A stretch of DNA of 64,000 nucleotides from Marivirga salinae (lineage in GTDB: Bacteria; Bacteroidota; Bacteroidia; Cytophagales; Cyclobacteriaceae), in contig NZ_CP129971.1 in assembly GCF_030503855.1 (NCBI RefSeq), positions 3,038,001 to 3,102,000 on the forward strand, written 5' to 3'. The notes under the pieces were generated by a model, which had not been told where the DNA came from, ran no database searches, and worked only from the letters and a program-made list of their open reading frames with translations. A program made the position numbers and the translations under genes. Positions 28,666 to 37,806 of the stretch are shown here, piece by piece. Position 1 is the first letter of the stretch; each line of letters opens with the position of its first letter.

Positions 28666-29571
28666 ATGAAAAAACACCTACTTATACTACTAGCCTTACT
28701 CCCTCAATTTTCATTCTCCCAAACAAGAATTATCGACATGCATGTCCATTCTTACTCTGACAGCGACTTTGGGGAAAGAGAACCGGCTACGGATCATTAT
28801 GGAATCAAAGGCTCAACGAATGCCGAAGAACATCGCCTAGAGACTTTTAAGCTTTTTGAGCAATTCAATATTGTAAAAGCGGTGGTCAGCGGAAATCCTG
28901 AAAGCGTAGCAACATGGGCAGAAAAGGATAATTCCGATCGAGTGATTAAAGGAATCTTGCAATTTGCTCCTGATAGCTATAATATGGACACCGTCCGCTT
29001 TGAGCAAATGATAAAGGATGGAGAAATTGAAATATTTGGAGAATTAGGACCCTATTACAGCGGAACCACGCTAAGCGATCCTGAATGGCAACCATATCTG
29101 AGAATCTGTGAGAAATATGATATTCCTGTAGCCGTCCATACAGGTGGTGGTGAACCATTAGGTACGCATACATGGGCACCAAAAGCAAGGCTTAAATTAG
29201 GTGATCCTTACCTTATTGAAGATGTGCTGGTAAATTATCCGAAACTGAGAATCTACATGATGCATGCCGGTGGTGAAGATTGGCCTGAGCATGCCATCCG
29301 ACTTATGGCCTATTATCCACAACTATACACCGATTTGGGTGTGATGCTATGGGTGGAGCCCAATACGCAGCGGTACATTACAGAATTTCTCAAAAACATT
29401 AAACATGCCGGTTATCTGGACAGGGTCATGTTTGGCTCGGATCAGATGATTTGGCCTTACGCCATCGAAAAGTCAATTGATTTCTTAAATAGCTTGGAAT
29501 TCCTCACCGAAGAGGATAAAGAAGGAATATTTTATAGTAATGCCGCGAAATTTTTGAAGTTGAAAGATTGA
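28666..29571 (+). CDS. Exported TIM-barrel amidohydrolase (Amidohydro_2)
   Basis: 301 residues from ATG 28666; an upstream ATG at 28645 would add seven residues before the signal peptide, which starts cleanly at MKKHLLILLALL. After cleavage near FSFSQ the metal site begins at once: DMHVHSY (HxH), then VAVHTGGGEP, YMMHAGGEDWP and the catalytic Asp in FGSDQMIWP. These are the ligands of the metal-dependent hydrolase/decarboxylase family Amidohydro_2. The substrate is unknown; C-N or C-C bond cleavage of a cyclic or aromatic acid is typical. It lies in the GNAT-M20-amidohydrolase-cupin run. Confidence 0.82.
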   Translation: MKKHLLILLALLPQFSFSQTRIIDMHVHSYSDSDFGEREPATDHYGIKGSTNAEEHRLETFKLFEQFNIVKAVVSGNPESVATWAEKDNSDRVIKGILQFAPDSYNMDTVRFEQMIKDGEIEIFGELGPYYSGTTLSDPEWQPYLRICEKYDIPVAVHTGGGEPLGTHTWAPKARLKLGDPYLIEDVLVNYPKLRIYMMHAGGEDWPEHAIRLMAYYPQLYTDLGVMLWVEPNTQRYITEFLKNIKHAGYLDRVMFGSDQMIWPYAIEKSIDFLNSLEFLTEEDKEGIFYSNAAKFLKLKD

Positions 29572-29595
29572 CCTAACACCAATTCACATGATCCT

Positions 29596-30120
29596 ATGAA
29601 TAAAAATATATTACTTCTGGCCTTTGTATGCCTGCTTGGGTGTTCTGAGAAAAATGAATCATTGAACCAGATTGTTAAAGCTTTTGGCTTCAATGAAATT
29701 CCTGATTCAAGCTTTGTGATGCAGCCAAAGGCACAATTTGACTCATCTGATTATACGATTGAACCTAAGCATTTAAAGAAATATTATGACCATCCTGGCG
29801 AACTTGGCTACATAGCTCAAGGTGAAGACTATGATTTTAATTCCCTTTCTGTAATAATGGCAATGGCAATACCAAATGGAGGGCCTCCGTTGCATTCGCA
29901 CGGCATGGAGGAATTGCATATAGTGTATGAAGGTACTGTAGAATACATCATCAATGAGAAACGATTTACGGCAATTGGACCCTACATAGTGAAAATTCCA
30001 GCAGGCGCTCCACATGCATTTATGAATCGAGGGGAAACTCCAATAAATATTGTGGGCATATTACCCGAAAACAACACGAGCTATCATGAAATTGGACCAA
30101 ATCCGCTATTAAAAAAATAA
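29596..30120 (+). CDS. Cupin-domain lipoprotein
   Basis: 174 residues. Lipoprotein signal with lipobox (LLGC, Cys at about 16). The conserved beta barrel (about 75-165) shows both cupin motifs: PLHSHGMEELHIVYEGTVEY (HxH-x3-E, metal ligands) and PAGAPHAFMNRGETPINI (third His). Cupins bind a metal and act as dioxygenases, isomerases or simple binding proteins. Anchored in the envelope and in line with exported hydrolases, it may process a released product. It is 24 bp from the amidohydrolase gene. Confidence 0.8.
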   Translation: MNKNILLLAFVCLLGCSEKNESLNQIVKAFGFNEIPDSSFVMQPKAQFDSSDYTIEPKHLKKYYDHPGELGYIAQGEDYDFNSLSVIMAMAIPNGGPPLHSHGMEELHIVYEGTVEYIINEKRFTAIGPYIVKIPAGAPHAFMNRGETPINIVGILPENNTSYHEIGPNPLLKK

Positions 30121-30177
30121 CTTTAAAAATTCATGCTCTTTGATTAACAATTATAAGTACTTAAAACCAACTGAGTA

Positions 30178-30942
30178 ATGCTTCTCCTACTTAGAAATAT
30201 CAGAAGAAAGCTCATGCAAAACAAAAAAATTGGATCTTACCTTCTTTATGCAATAGGCGAAATTGTATTAGTAGTGATCGGTATATTGATTGCCGTAAGC
30301 ATTGACGACTGGAATTCAGAAAATAAAAAGAAAGCCAGCCAGTCTGCCTATCTTACTGCACTGAAATCAGAATTTGAGGGAAACAGTGAGAAGTTAAAAC
30401 AAGTCCGTTTAATCAACCAAAATAATATTCAATCAGCTCGAGCGCTATTACAATTAATGGGAACTAGCCCCAACAAAGTTTCTGTAGAAAAACTTCGTTT
30501 ACTAGTGATTGGAACCATTGCCGCAGAAGTGCAATATCGACCAAACGTTGGAGTAATAGAAGAGATTATATCATCAGGCAAATTAGATCTATTTGAGAGC
30601 GATAGCATAAGGTATTTGCTTACCGGCTGGAGTAGTGAACTAACTAAAGTTCAGTTTCAGGAGAAAGAAGAAGTGATTCGTTTCCGATAAGTGGTGATAG
30701 AAGAAATGATGAAAACTATCAGCCTAAAAAATGCCACCTACGAATATCAAAACAATGTATTCAATTTCAGCCCTTCTAAATTGCATTCGAATGATTTTGA
30801 CTTATTGAATTCCTTGTATCTCGAAAACAATTTGGTAGGTTTTATTTCAGCAAGCGAATTTCTGGAAATAAGATACGGAGATTTAGAACAGAAAATTTCC
30901 ATCATCATTCAACATATAAAAAGTGAACAAAACCAGTTGTAG
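30178..30942 (+). pseudogene. DUF6090 protein gene interrupted by one in-frame stop
   Basis: The N-terminal part (170 codons) starts LLLLRNIRRKLMQNKKIGSY and has the DUF6090 hallmark helix AIGEIVLVVIGILIAVSIDDW, given here by its core GEIVLVVIGILIA. It ends at a TAA at 30688-30690; the next 83 codons continue in the same frame to 30942 and are of matching character. Together they give about 254 residues, the usual size of the family, so a single nonsense mutation split the gene. The function of DUF6090 proteins is unknown; they are single-span membrane proteins common in Bacteroidota, often in tandem. A sequencing error is possible but the next gene is also broken. Confidence 0.8.
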
Positions 30943-31240
30943 ATGCTATTCATCCTGAAAAAATAAGAAAAAAACTACTGATGAACAAGAACGCGAAAAA
31001 CTATATCCTTTATGTAGTAGGCGAAATCTTGTTGGTGGTGATCGGAATTTTAATTACCCTTCAAACCAATAATTGGAATAGTGGTAAGCAGCAAAGAAAT
31101 CTTGAAATAATGTACTTAACTGAAATTAAGCTGAATTGGAAGCTTGTATAAGACAGATAGAGCAGGAATTGGCTGCAGTAACAGCACTGAATTATTATCT
31201 ATTTTATTATTAGTAGTAGTCTGGAAATTTGCCAGTTAAA
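30943..31240 (+). pseudogene. Second DUF6090 gene, frameshifted and truncated
   Basis: It begins at the ATG immediately after the previous stop. The first seven codons (MLFILKK) run into a stop; adding one A to the six-A run near 30958 restores IRKKLLMNKNAKNY and the hallmark YVVGEILLVVIGILITLQ. The frame from 30981 stops at 31149-31151, after which only scraps such as IRQIEQELAAVTALNYY can be read in another frame to about 31240. This is a clear paralogue of the preceding gene, in more advanced decay. The 3' boundary is approximate. Confidence 0.75.
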
Positions 31241-31752
31241 GTAACTTGCATTCATCAATCTAGAGGAAGAGTCTCCTCATTCCATTCAATACGTAAGCTA
31301 TACTGAAAAAATAAGGAAGATATTCTATCGCTTCGGAAATAGAATCATAAGTTAATTTCCTCCTATTCCCTTTTATACTAGAAAAGCTTCGGACAGAAAA
31401 CCAGCACCTTCGGACAGTCAATCGGGGGTTTCGTCCTTGATCGGTTTCATGGTAGTGTGAATATCGGTTACTTAGATGTGTTGAAAGTACGATTTTTAAC
31501 GAAACTTAAAATGATACGCAGCACGCATAGCAATTCTATAGTAGGTAAAAAAATAGAGCCAGCATTAAATAGTTAGGTTAGCGTGAGGAGAGGGTGTTAA
31601 TGAAAATTAGCCCCTTTTTTATTTTCATTATAGGGGTTAATAATTGTCAATTCGGAACTACAAAAGACATTGCTAACAGAAAAAACTGGCATTTTGTGGA
31701 GATGAAAATAAATCAATTTACTAATTATTAGTGTACGTAAAAACCAAATGAA
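31241..31752 (+). promoter_or_regulatory. Triple-box promoter module, copy 5 (at 31388-31480), in a 500-bp gap
   Basis: Boxes start at 31388 (TTCGGACA), 31409 (TTCGGACA) and 31430 (TTCGTCCT), 21 bp apart. The -7 element TAGATGTG starts at 31473, 43 bp from the start of box 3. The leader to the GTG at 31753 is long, about 270 nt; it includes a possible loose hairpin around AGCCCC (about 31608) and GGGGTT (about 31635). I see no gene in it. Confidence 0.78.
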
Positions 31753-34218
31753 GTGAAATTATCATTAAAAGTCCTAAACCAATCAACCATTGTTTCTGCA
31801 TTTCTCCATCTTAAGCTTATTATATGTTTTATTATTTTCTCTTTTAGCTTGATAGCACAAAAGGGGACAGCTCAGATTATAGGTTCATTACTAAATCAGA
31901 ATCAAGAGCCAATTGGATTCTCTACCGTTGCACTTTTTGACAGTGATTCCGTTTTGAAGCATGGCGCTATTAGTGAGCTTAATGGAAATTTTATTCTTGA
32001 AAATGTCACTTCGGGAGTTTATACTTTAGTCATCAAAAATATAGAGTACAGCCCCTTTTCAATTCCTAATTTGAAGGTGGTCGAAAACGAAGTGAACAAA
32101 TTGGGAGCGATTACTCTTGAAAAGGCCTCTACCAATATGGACGAGGTGGTGGTAACTGGAAAGAGAGAATTACTAGAAGTCCACCCTGACAAAATAGTTT
32201 TAAATGTTGCTAATAGCATTAATGCCTCTGGTAGGAATGGTTTAGAGGTGATGAGGAGTGCTCCAGGGGTAATAATAGATCCTGATAACAATATCATTTT
32301 ACAAGGGAAAAGTGGCGTAAGAATATTTATCAATGGCAGACCAAGCAGGCTGTCCGGAGGCGATTTGGCTACATTTCTTCAAAGCATGCAATCTGATAAT
32401 ATAGAGGCCATTGAGGTAATCACTAATCCCGGTGCAAAATATGAAGCAGAAGGTAATGGTGGCATTATAAATATCAGACTAAAAAACAATGTTAATTTAG
32501 GCTATAACGGCAATTTAACGCATAGTTCTTCAATAGGTAAAGAGCCTCGGATGAGCAATGGACTTACCTTCAATTATGGTAAGGATAAACTGGGAATTAC
32601 CGCCAATTTAACCCGCTTCGATAACGTTTTTTCAAGAGCCTTTCTTGATAATCGCCAACAGGAAGGTTTTGAAGTCAACCTTCTAAACACCGACAGGTCG
32701 ATCCAGCAAGGATATAACTTCTCGACCAGCATTACCTACACAATTAATAAGAAGCATTCTGTCAATTTCTCTAGTGGTGCAGTACTCACAGATGGAGACT
32801 TTACCGTAAAGGCAAATACTGATATTTACAGAGAAAGCACGCCAGTAATTGATCAGCTTTTAATCTCTAAAACACTAACTGATTTAAATTCAGATAACCT
32901 AAATTATAACCTTAACCACCAATGGAAGCTTTCCGAATCTTCCTCCCTTTCTACAGATCTTAGTTATGGAAGATTCAGAAAAGGCACCCGCATTTATCAG
33001 CCTAATGACTACTATGAAGCAGGTGGCACCGTCAAGATAGGCGAAGTAAATAATGGCTTTGACACCGACACAAATATTGATCTTTATTCTGTCAAAACGG
33101 ACTACGAAAAGACTTTCGATAAATTTAATATCTCTGCAGGTTTTAAATACTATCAGGTAGAAACAGTAAATGATTTCATCGTAAGCAATGTAGTAGAAAA
33201 TGAATATTTTGTTGATGAGAGCAGAAGTAATATTTTCAATTATACGGAGCAAGTAGCTGCTGCTTACCTCAATAGTAAGTTCAGCTTTTCAAAAAACCTT
33301 AAGGCTAATGTAGGAATCAGAGTAGAAAATACTGCCTCACAGGGTATACTGGAAAGTTCAGTAGCTACTGAAAATGACCATGTGATTCGCAATTATACCA
33401 ACTTCTTCCCCAATGTTGGGCTTGCTTACACAAGGGGCAGATCAGATTTCAATATAGGTTATGGGAAACGTATTGCGAGACCCAACTATGAGCAATTAAA
33501 CCCTTTCGAACAAAAAGAAAGTGAGCTTTTCATCTTTAAAGGAAATCCATTTCTTTCCCCTAGCTACACTACCAATTACCAACTGACCTATTCTTTTGAT
33601 AAAGCACTTGTTATTTCGAATACCTATAGTGTTACGGAAGGGTATTTTGCCACCATCAATGAAACGGATGGAGCGGTTGCTTATTTTGTTCCGCAGAATA
33701 TGCAAAGCACTACCAATTATGGTTTTTCGATCAGTTATCCTGTTCAGATAGCTAAATGGTGGGAAGCCTCCTATTTCGCGACCTACAATAGAAGAACTTA
33801 TGATGGAGATTTTGAACAAGCCACTATTGATCTTGATGTCAACATCTACTCCGGTAGATCGCAGAATTCCTTTAAGCTGCCATTGGACCTTACCATGGAT
33901 GTGAGTGTATTCTATAATAGCCCCTGGATTTGGAGAGGCTCAGTTGAGGTAGGCGCATATTCTGGAGTAGACATAGGGTTGAAAAAGATGTTTTTGAAAG
34001 ATAAGCTACAAGTCATTTTAAATGCCAATGATGTATTTAATGGCTACACCCATTATACATATACTGGCGAGTATGGCGGGATGACCATGCAGGGCATTCG
34101 GTCTTTCGACAACCAAAGATTTGGAATTAGTCTCACCTATAAATTTGGTAACCAGCAAATAAAAAGTCGCAAGCGCAGAGGTGGGTTGGACGATGAGTTG
34201 AATCGTATTGCTGACTGA
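31753..34218 (+). CDS. Outer-membrane beta-barrel protein, TonB-dependent receptor type
   Basis: 821 residues, GTG start (the nearer ATG at 31748 is followed at once by a stop). A signal segment ends near SLIAQKG. A carboxypeptidase-regulatory-like domain (about 42-120) and plug (about 128-245: MDEVVVTGKRELLE, APGVIIDPDNNIILQGKSG given by the core GVIIDPDNN, EVITNPGAKYEAEG, NIRLKNN) precede the barrel, which ends FGISLTYKFG. It has the same architecture and length as the gene at 6620-9082 (820 residues), a diverged paralogue. The ligand is unknown. Its promoter carries the triple-box module, tying it to the accessory cluster. Confidence 0.86.
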   Translation: MKLSLKVLNQSTIVSAFLHLKLIICFIIFSFSLIAQKGTAQIIGSLLNQNQEPIGFSTVALFDSDSVLKHGAISELNGNFILENVTSGVYTLVIKNIEYSPFSIPNLKVVENEVNKLGAITLEKASTNMDEVVVTGKRELLEVHPDKIVLNVANSINASGRNGLEVMRSAPGVIIDPDNNIILQGKSGVRIFINGRPSRLSGGDLATFLQSMQSDNIEAIEVITNPGAKYEAEGNGGIINIRLKNNVNLGYNGNLTHSSSIGKEPRMSNGLTFNYGKDKLGITANLTRFDNVFSRAFLDNRQQEGFEVNLLNTDRSIQQGYNFSTSITYTINKKHSVNFSSGAVLTDGDFTVKANTDIYRESTPVIDQLLISKTLTDLNSDNLNYNLNHQWKLSESSSLSTDLSYGRFRKGTRIYQPNDYYEAGGTVKIGEVNNGFDTDTNIDLYSVKTDYEKTFDKFNISAGFKYYQVETVNDFIVSNVVENEYFVDESRSNIFNYTEQVAAAYLNSKFSFSKNLKANVGIRVENTASQGILESSVATENDHVIRNYTNFFPNVGLAYTRGRSDFNIGYGKRIARPNYEQLNPFEQKESELFIFKGNPFLSPSYTTNYQLTYSFDKALVISNTYSVTEGYFATINETDGAVAYFVPQNMQSTTNYGFSISYPVQIAKWWEASYFATYNRRTYDGDFEQATIDLDVNIYSGRSQNSFKLPLDLTMDVSVFYNSPWIWRGSVEVGAYSGVDIGLKKMFLKDKLQVILNANDVFNGYTHYTYTGEYGGMTMQGIRSFDNQRFGISLTYKFGNQQIKSRKRRGGLDDELNRIAD

Positions 34219-34326
34219 ACACTGTTTGTACGGAGGCTTTGGCTTCTGTGCAAAAGGTGTTTTTCTAAAGTAAGTCTACGCTAAAATCTATATCACTAAT
34301 CAATTTCTAAAAACTCCTAAGAACAA

Positions 34327-35685
34327 ATGAAAACAACATCGCCTACTTCGCTAACGCCACTTCAACCTACCGACCGTATACATTCCTTAGATATTATGCG
34401 TGGTATTGTACTATTCGGAATTTTGCTGATGAACATTCATATGATGGGCTTAGCAAATGCTTACAGTGATCCTACGGTATCTGGGGGCTCAACAGGTTGG
34501 GACCTTTATACTTGGATGGTGACCAATATGCTTTTTGAGGGGACTATGAGGGCGTTATTTTCACTCCTATTTGGTGTGGGCATGTATATTTTATTAGATA
34601 GATTAGAAAAAAAAGGTGCAGGCTTAAAAGCGGCAGATATCTATTTTAGACGTTTGCTGTGGCTATTAGTTTTTGGCCTAATACATGGATATATATTGCT
34701 TTGGACAGGTGAAATATTGTACAACTATGCACTCATGGGTTTTTTAGTTTACTCTTTCCGCCATATGTCTCCTAAAAAATTGATCAGCATTGCTATTCTT
34801 TTAATGGCATTTGGCGCAGCATGGAGTTATATTGATTATGAAAAGGATGTAAAATTCATGGCTGATGTGGAGCAAGTAAGTCAATATAAAGCCGAAGGAA
34901 AAGTCCTGACAGACGAATTGAAAGAAGCTTCTCTCAAATGGGATAAGATCCAGTCAAAAAGAAGTCCTGAAGCTGTCGCAAAATTCAACAGCAACATGAG
35001 AGAAGGATATTTTGATTTAGTCGCATTCCTGGCGCCTATCAACAGGGATTATAATCAGCATGACCCTTATCGATGGGATGTTTGGGATGTTTTGAGCATG
35101 ATGCTTATTGGAATTGCTTTTTTTAAATTGAAAATTCTATCAGCCAATAAGTCCTATCTCTTTTATGGTATGATGGTATTTATCGGCTATTTGATTGGCT
35201 TAAGTGTCAATTATTTCGAGACTATGCATATCGTAAATCAGGATTTTTCGCTTCTTAGTTACTCCAAAAGCAATATTACTTACGATTTGGGGCGTCTGCC
35301 AACGGCTATTGGTCATATTGGGCTAATACTCATATTTTGTAAGCTACCTATCCTGAAATGGCTGAAAAATGCATTATCGTCTGTAGGCAAGATGGCCTTA
35401 ACCAACTACGTGATGCATTCTGTATTTGCCATGTTCATTTTCACGGGCGTTGGTTTCGGTTTATTCGGGACCTTCTTCAGACATGAGCTATTGTATATTG
35501 TTTTTGTAATCTGGATTTTCCAATTAATCTTAAGTCCCATCTGGATGAAATATTTTCACTTTGGCCCTCTAGAATGGATCTGGAGAAACTTAAGTTATCA
35601 AAAAAGACATCCTCTGAAAAAAGTAAGAGTGGAGGCAAAAAACACAATACATCCTGCGAGAGGCAATTTAGAAAAACAGTTATAA
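34327..35685 (+). CDS. DUF418 membrane protein (acyltransferase-like superfamily), second copy
   Basis: 452 residues, about nine membrane helices. The N-terminal RIHSLDIMRGIVLFGILLMN is the superfamily signature. LFEGTMRALFSLLFGVGMYI matches DUF418 members, and the C-terminal domain ends FHFGPLEWIWRN, as in the paralogue at 22391-23668. A soluble insertion (about 175-240) separates two helix groups. It is followed four bases later by the DUF1624 gene, so the two are cotranscribed and perhaps work together. No triple-box module lies directly in front; it may read through from the barrel gene 108 bp upstream. Confidence 0.86.
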   Translation: MKTTSPTSLTPLQPTDRIHSLDIMRGIVLFGILLMNIHMMGLANAYSDPTVSGGSTGWDLYTWMVTNMLFEGTMRALFSLLFGVGMYILLDRLEKKGAGLKAADIYFRRLLWLLVFGLIHGYILLWTGEILYNYALMGFLVYSFRHMSPKKLISIAILLMAFGAAWSYIDYEKDVKFMADVEQVSQYKAEGKVLTDELKEASLKWDKIQSKRSPEAVAKFNSNMREGYFDLVAFLAPINRDYNQHDPYRWDVWDVLSMMLIGIAFFKLKILSANKSYLFYGMMVFIGYLIGLSVNYFETMHIVNQDFSLLSYSKSNITYDLGRLPTAIGHIGLILIFCKLPILKWLKNALSSVGKMALTNYVMHSVFAMFIFTGVGFGLFGTFFRHELLYIVFVIWIFQLILSPIWMKYFHFGPLEWIWRNLSYQKRHPLKKVRVEAKNTIHPARGNLEKQL

Positions 35686-35689
35686 TGAC

Positions 35690-36943
35690 ATGGCTCAAAT
35701 GAAGGTAACAAAGACCCTCGTACCCACTAATATTGGCTTTACAAAGCCAGTGGAAACTGTTATGGAAATCAAAACAGATCGAATAGAATCCATTGACATC
35801 TTGAGAGGTGTAGTTATGGTTATTATGGCTTTAGACCATGTGCGAGATTATTTCTATTTCGGCTCATTTTTTAATGATCCAACTAATTTAGAAACTACTA
35901 CTTCAGTGCTATTTTTCACGCGATTCATCACTAACTATTGTGCGCCTGTATTTGTGTTTTTAGCAGGCACTTCCGCCTTTTTATACGGAGCTAAAAAATC
36001 AAAGTCGGAACTCTTCAAATTTCTATTCTCAAGAGGCCTATGGCTGATTTTTCTAGAAATAGTAGTCAATAATTTCCTTTGGACCTTCGACTTCACGTAC
36101 AGCTTTAAAATCTTTCAGGTGATCTGGGCAATTGGATTTAGCATGCTCTGCCTATCATTTTTAATTTTTTTACCTAAAAAAGCAATTTTTGCGGTAGGTG
36201 TTCTCCTTATTGCTGGACATAATCTATTGGATGGAATCGTGATGGAAGGTCAAAGTTTTCAATCTATTATTTGGTACTTACTACATCAGGAAAACTTTCT
36301 AACCCTTGGCTCGGATCATTTGGTAGTTATGAAATATCCACTTATTCCATGGATTGGTTTAATAGCTTTGGGGTATTTATTTGGTACATTTTATCAGAAA
36401 AATTATGATCCCAAGCTTAGGAGAAAATGGCTCTTGCGTTTAGGTTTAGGTGCTCTAACTTTCTTTTTCATCTTTAGAGGATTCAATATCTATGGCGACC
36501 TCGTACCATGGACTTTACAAAATACCGACACTAACACGATCTTAGCGTTTTTTAAAGTAACAAAATATCCGCCATCACTATTATTTCTTTGCATTACAAT
36601 GGGCCCTGCCATGCTGTTTTTAGTAACATTTGAAAACAGTAAAAATAAGCTAAGTAATTTCTTTTTGGTATTTGGAAGGGTGCCACTATTCTACTACTTT
36701 CTACATATTTTAATGATTCACGTTTTGGCTATAATTGGCCTTTTAATATTTGGTGGCAACTGGCAGGACATGATTCTAACTGGAGAAAGCTTTATGGCAG
36801 GAAAGCTGGCAACCTATGGTTACTCGCTATTGACAGTCTATTTAGTGTGGATAGGAATCGTGCTATTACTCTATCCCTTGTGCAAACTATACATGCAGTA
36901 TAAAGCGAATAACAAAGAAAAATGGTGGCTTAGCTATTTGTAA
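35690..36943 (+). CDS. DUF1624 membrane protein (heparan-alpha-glucosaminide N-acetyltransferase-like)
   Basis: 417 residues, about ten helices. The N-terminal RIESIDILRGVVMVIMALDH followed by VRDYFY is the DUF1624/HGSNAT-like signature, with the active-site-type His-aspartate pair (LDHVRD) at the end of helix 1. APVFVFLAGTSAFLYG is the second conserved block. Relatives transfer acetyl groups across the membrane to amino sugars. The start at 35690 is forced by stops in other frames and is four bases after the DUF418 gene. A decayed copy of its C-terminal half lies at 52250-52568. Confidence 0.85.
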   Translation: MAQMKVTKTLVPTNIGFTKPVETVMEIKTDRIESIDILRGVVMVIMALDHVRDYFYFGSFFNDPTNLETTTSVLFFTRFITNYCAPVFVFLAGTSAFLYGAKKSKSELFKFLFSRGLWLIFLEIVVNNFLWTFDFTYSFKIFQVIWAIGFSMLCLSFLIFLPKKAIFAVGVLLIAGHNLLDGIVMEGQSFQSIIWYLLHQENFLTLGSDHLVVMKYPLIPWIGLIALGYLFGTFYQKNYDPKLRRKWLLRLGLGALTFFFIFRGFNIYGDLVPWTLQNTDTNTILAFFKVTKYPPSLLFLCITMGPAMLFLVTFENSKNKLSNFFLVFGRVPLFYYFLHILMIHVLAIIGLLIFGGNWQDMILTGESFMAGKLATYGYSLLTVYLVWIGIVLLLYPLCKLYMQYKANNKEKWWLSYL

Positions 36944-36975
36944 ATTTGGCATCAATCCTAATAAATACTATTACA

Positions 36976-37080
36976 ATGAAAGCTACACTACTATTTTTAA
37001 CAGTCTCGATGTTGTCAATTTTCTTTAGCTCCCCTGATACAGAAAAGAAAATATGCAGTCTTAAAACAATGTATTATTAA
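36976..37080 (+). pseudogene. Remnant of an agmatine-deiminase lipoprotein gene (signal-peptide part only)
   Basis: 34 codons: ATLLFLTVSMLSIFFSS followed by PDTEKK and then unrelated residues and a stop. It matches the start of the gene at 52603 (TISCNSPATEKE) base by base over most of the signal peptide, and both sit just after a DUF1624 gene with the same 3' end. The lipobox Cys is replaced by Ser. So this is the stub left after deletion of the body of a duplicated gene. Confidence 0.6.
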
Positions 37081-37113
37081 ATTTTATACAGGAGCACCTC
37101 TAAAATCTAAAAA

Positions 37114-37623
37114 ATGAAAAAAGCACTAATCATCGCAATTAACTTAATGATTTGCTCAACAGCTTTTGGCCAAACACTCGATAAAAAATATGGGAAAGAT
37201 GTAACATCTATTGACGCCATCATCGTAGCCTATTACGATGTGGTTTCAGGTTCGAGTGAGGATACATGGCAGTTTGAGAGGGATAAGTATATCCATTCTG
37301 AAAATGCTATCATCACCAGGCTTGATCAGAATGGCAAGGCAGATGTTCATTCCCTGGAAGCTGAATACATTCCTATGGGCCTAAACCCTAGAGAGGATTT
37401 CTATGAAAAGGAGCTTAAGCGTGTTGTCACTAAATATGGAAATATGGCACAGGTATGGAGCGCTTTTGAAATCAGGACGGAACCCGAAACTACTACAGAT
37501 ATCCGGGGACTGAATAGCATTCAATTGCATTACGAAATTGGCAGATGGTATATTGATAGCTGGACTTGTGAAATGGCTTCTGATGATAATACGGTAGTAG
37601 CTGATTTTTTAGAAATAAGGTGA
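37114..37623 (+). CDS. Exported NTF2-like hypothetical protein
   Basis: 169 residues. Signal peptide of about 19 residues ending AFGQ. The mature part has the pattern of SnoaL/NTF2-like folds: SIDAIIVAYYDVVSG is the first helix, and the last strands are SIQLHYEIGRWYIDSWTCE. No catalytic residues can be assigned, and such folds act as enzymes or binding domains. Its signal peptide (MKKALII) resembles that of the VOC protein at 20211. It stands alone, with 170 and 183 bp gaps on either side; the 3' gap 37624-37806 holds no gene. Confidence 0.6.
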   Translation: MKKALIIAINLMICSTAFGQTLDKKYGKDVTSIDAIIVAYYDVVSGSSEDTWQFERDKYIHSENAIITRLDQNGKADVHSLEAEYIPMGLNPREDFYEKELKRVVTKYGNMAQVWSAFEIRTEPETTTDIRGLNSIQLHYEIGRWYIDSWTCEMASDDNTVVADFLEIR

Positions 37624-37806
37624 AATTAATATAAATGGCCTGAATGATCATAAACGATAAACAAAACCCCAACTGTTTATCATCTTGGAAAATAAGTGAT
37701 TTTATGAAAGCTTTATACTTCCGTGAATAACGTGCGGTGTCCAAGTTTTTGAGAATTGAGGCTATAGATGACTTAGATTGTTTATCTTTAATAAAAATCG
37801 TAAAAC

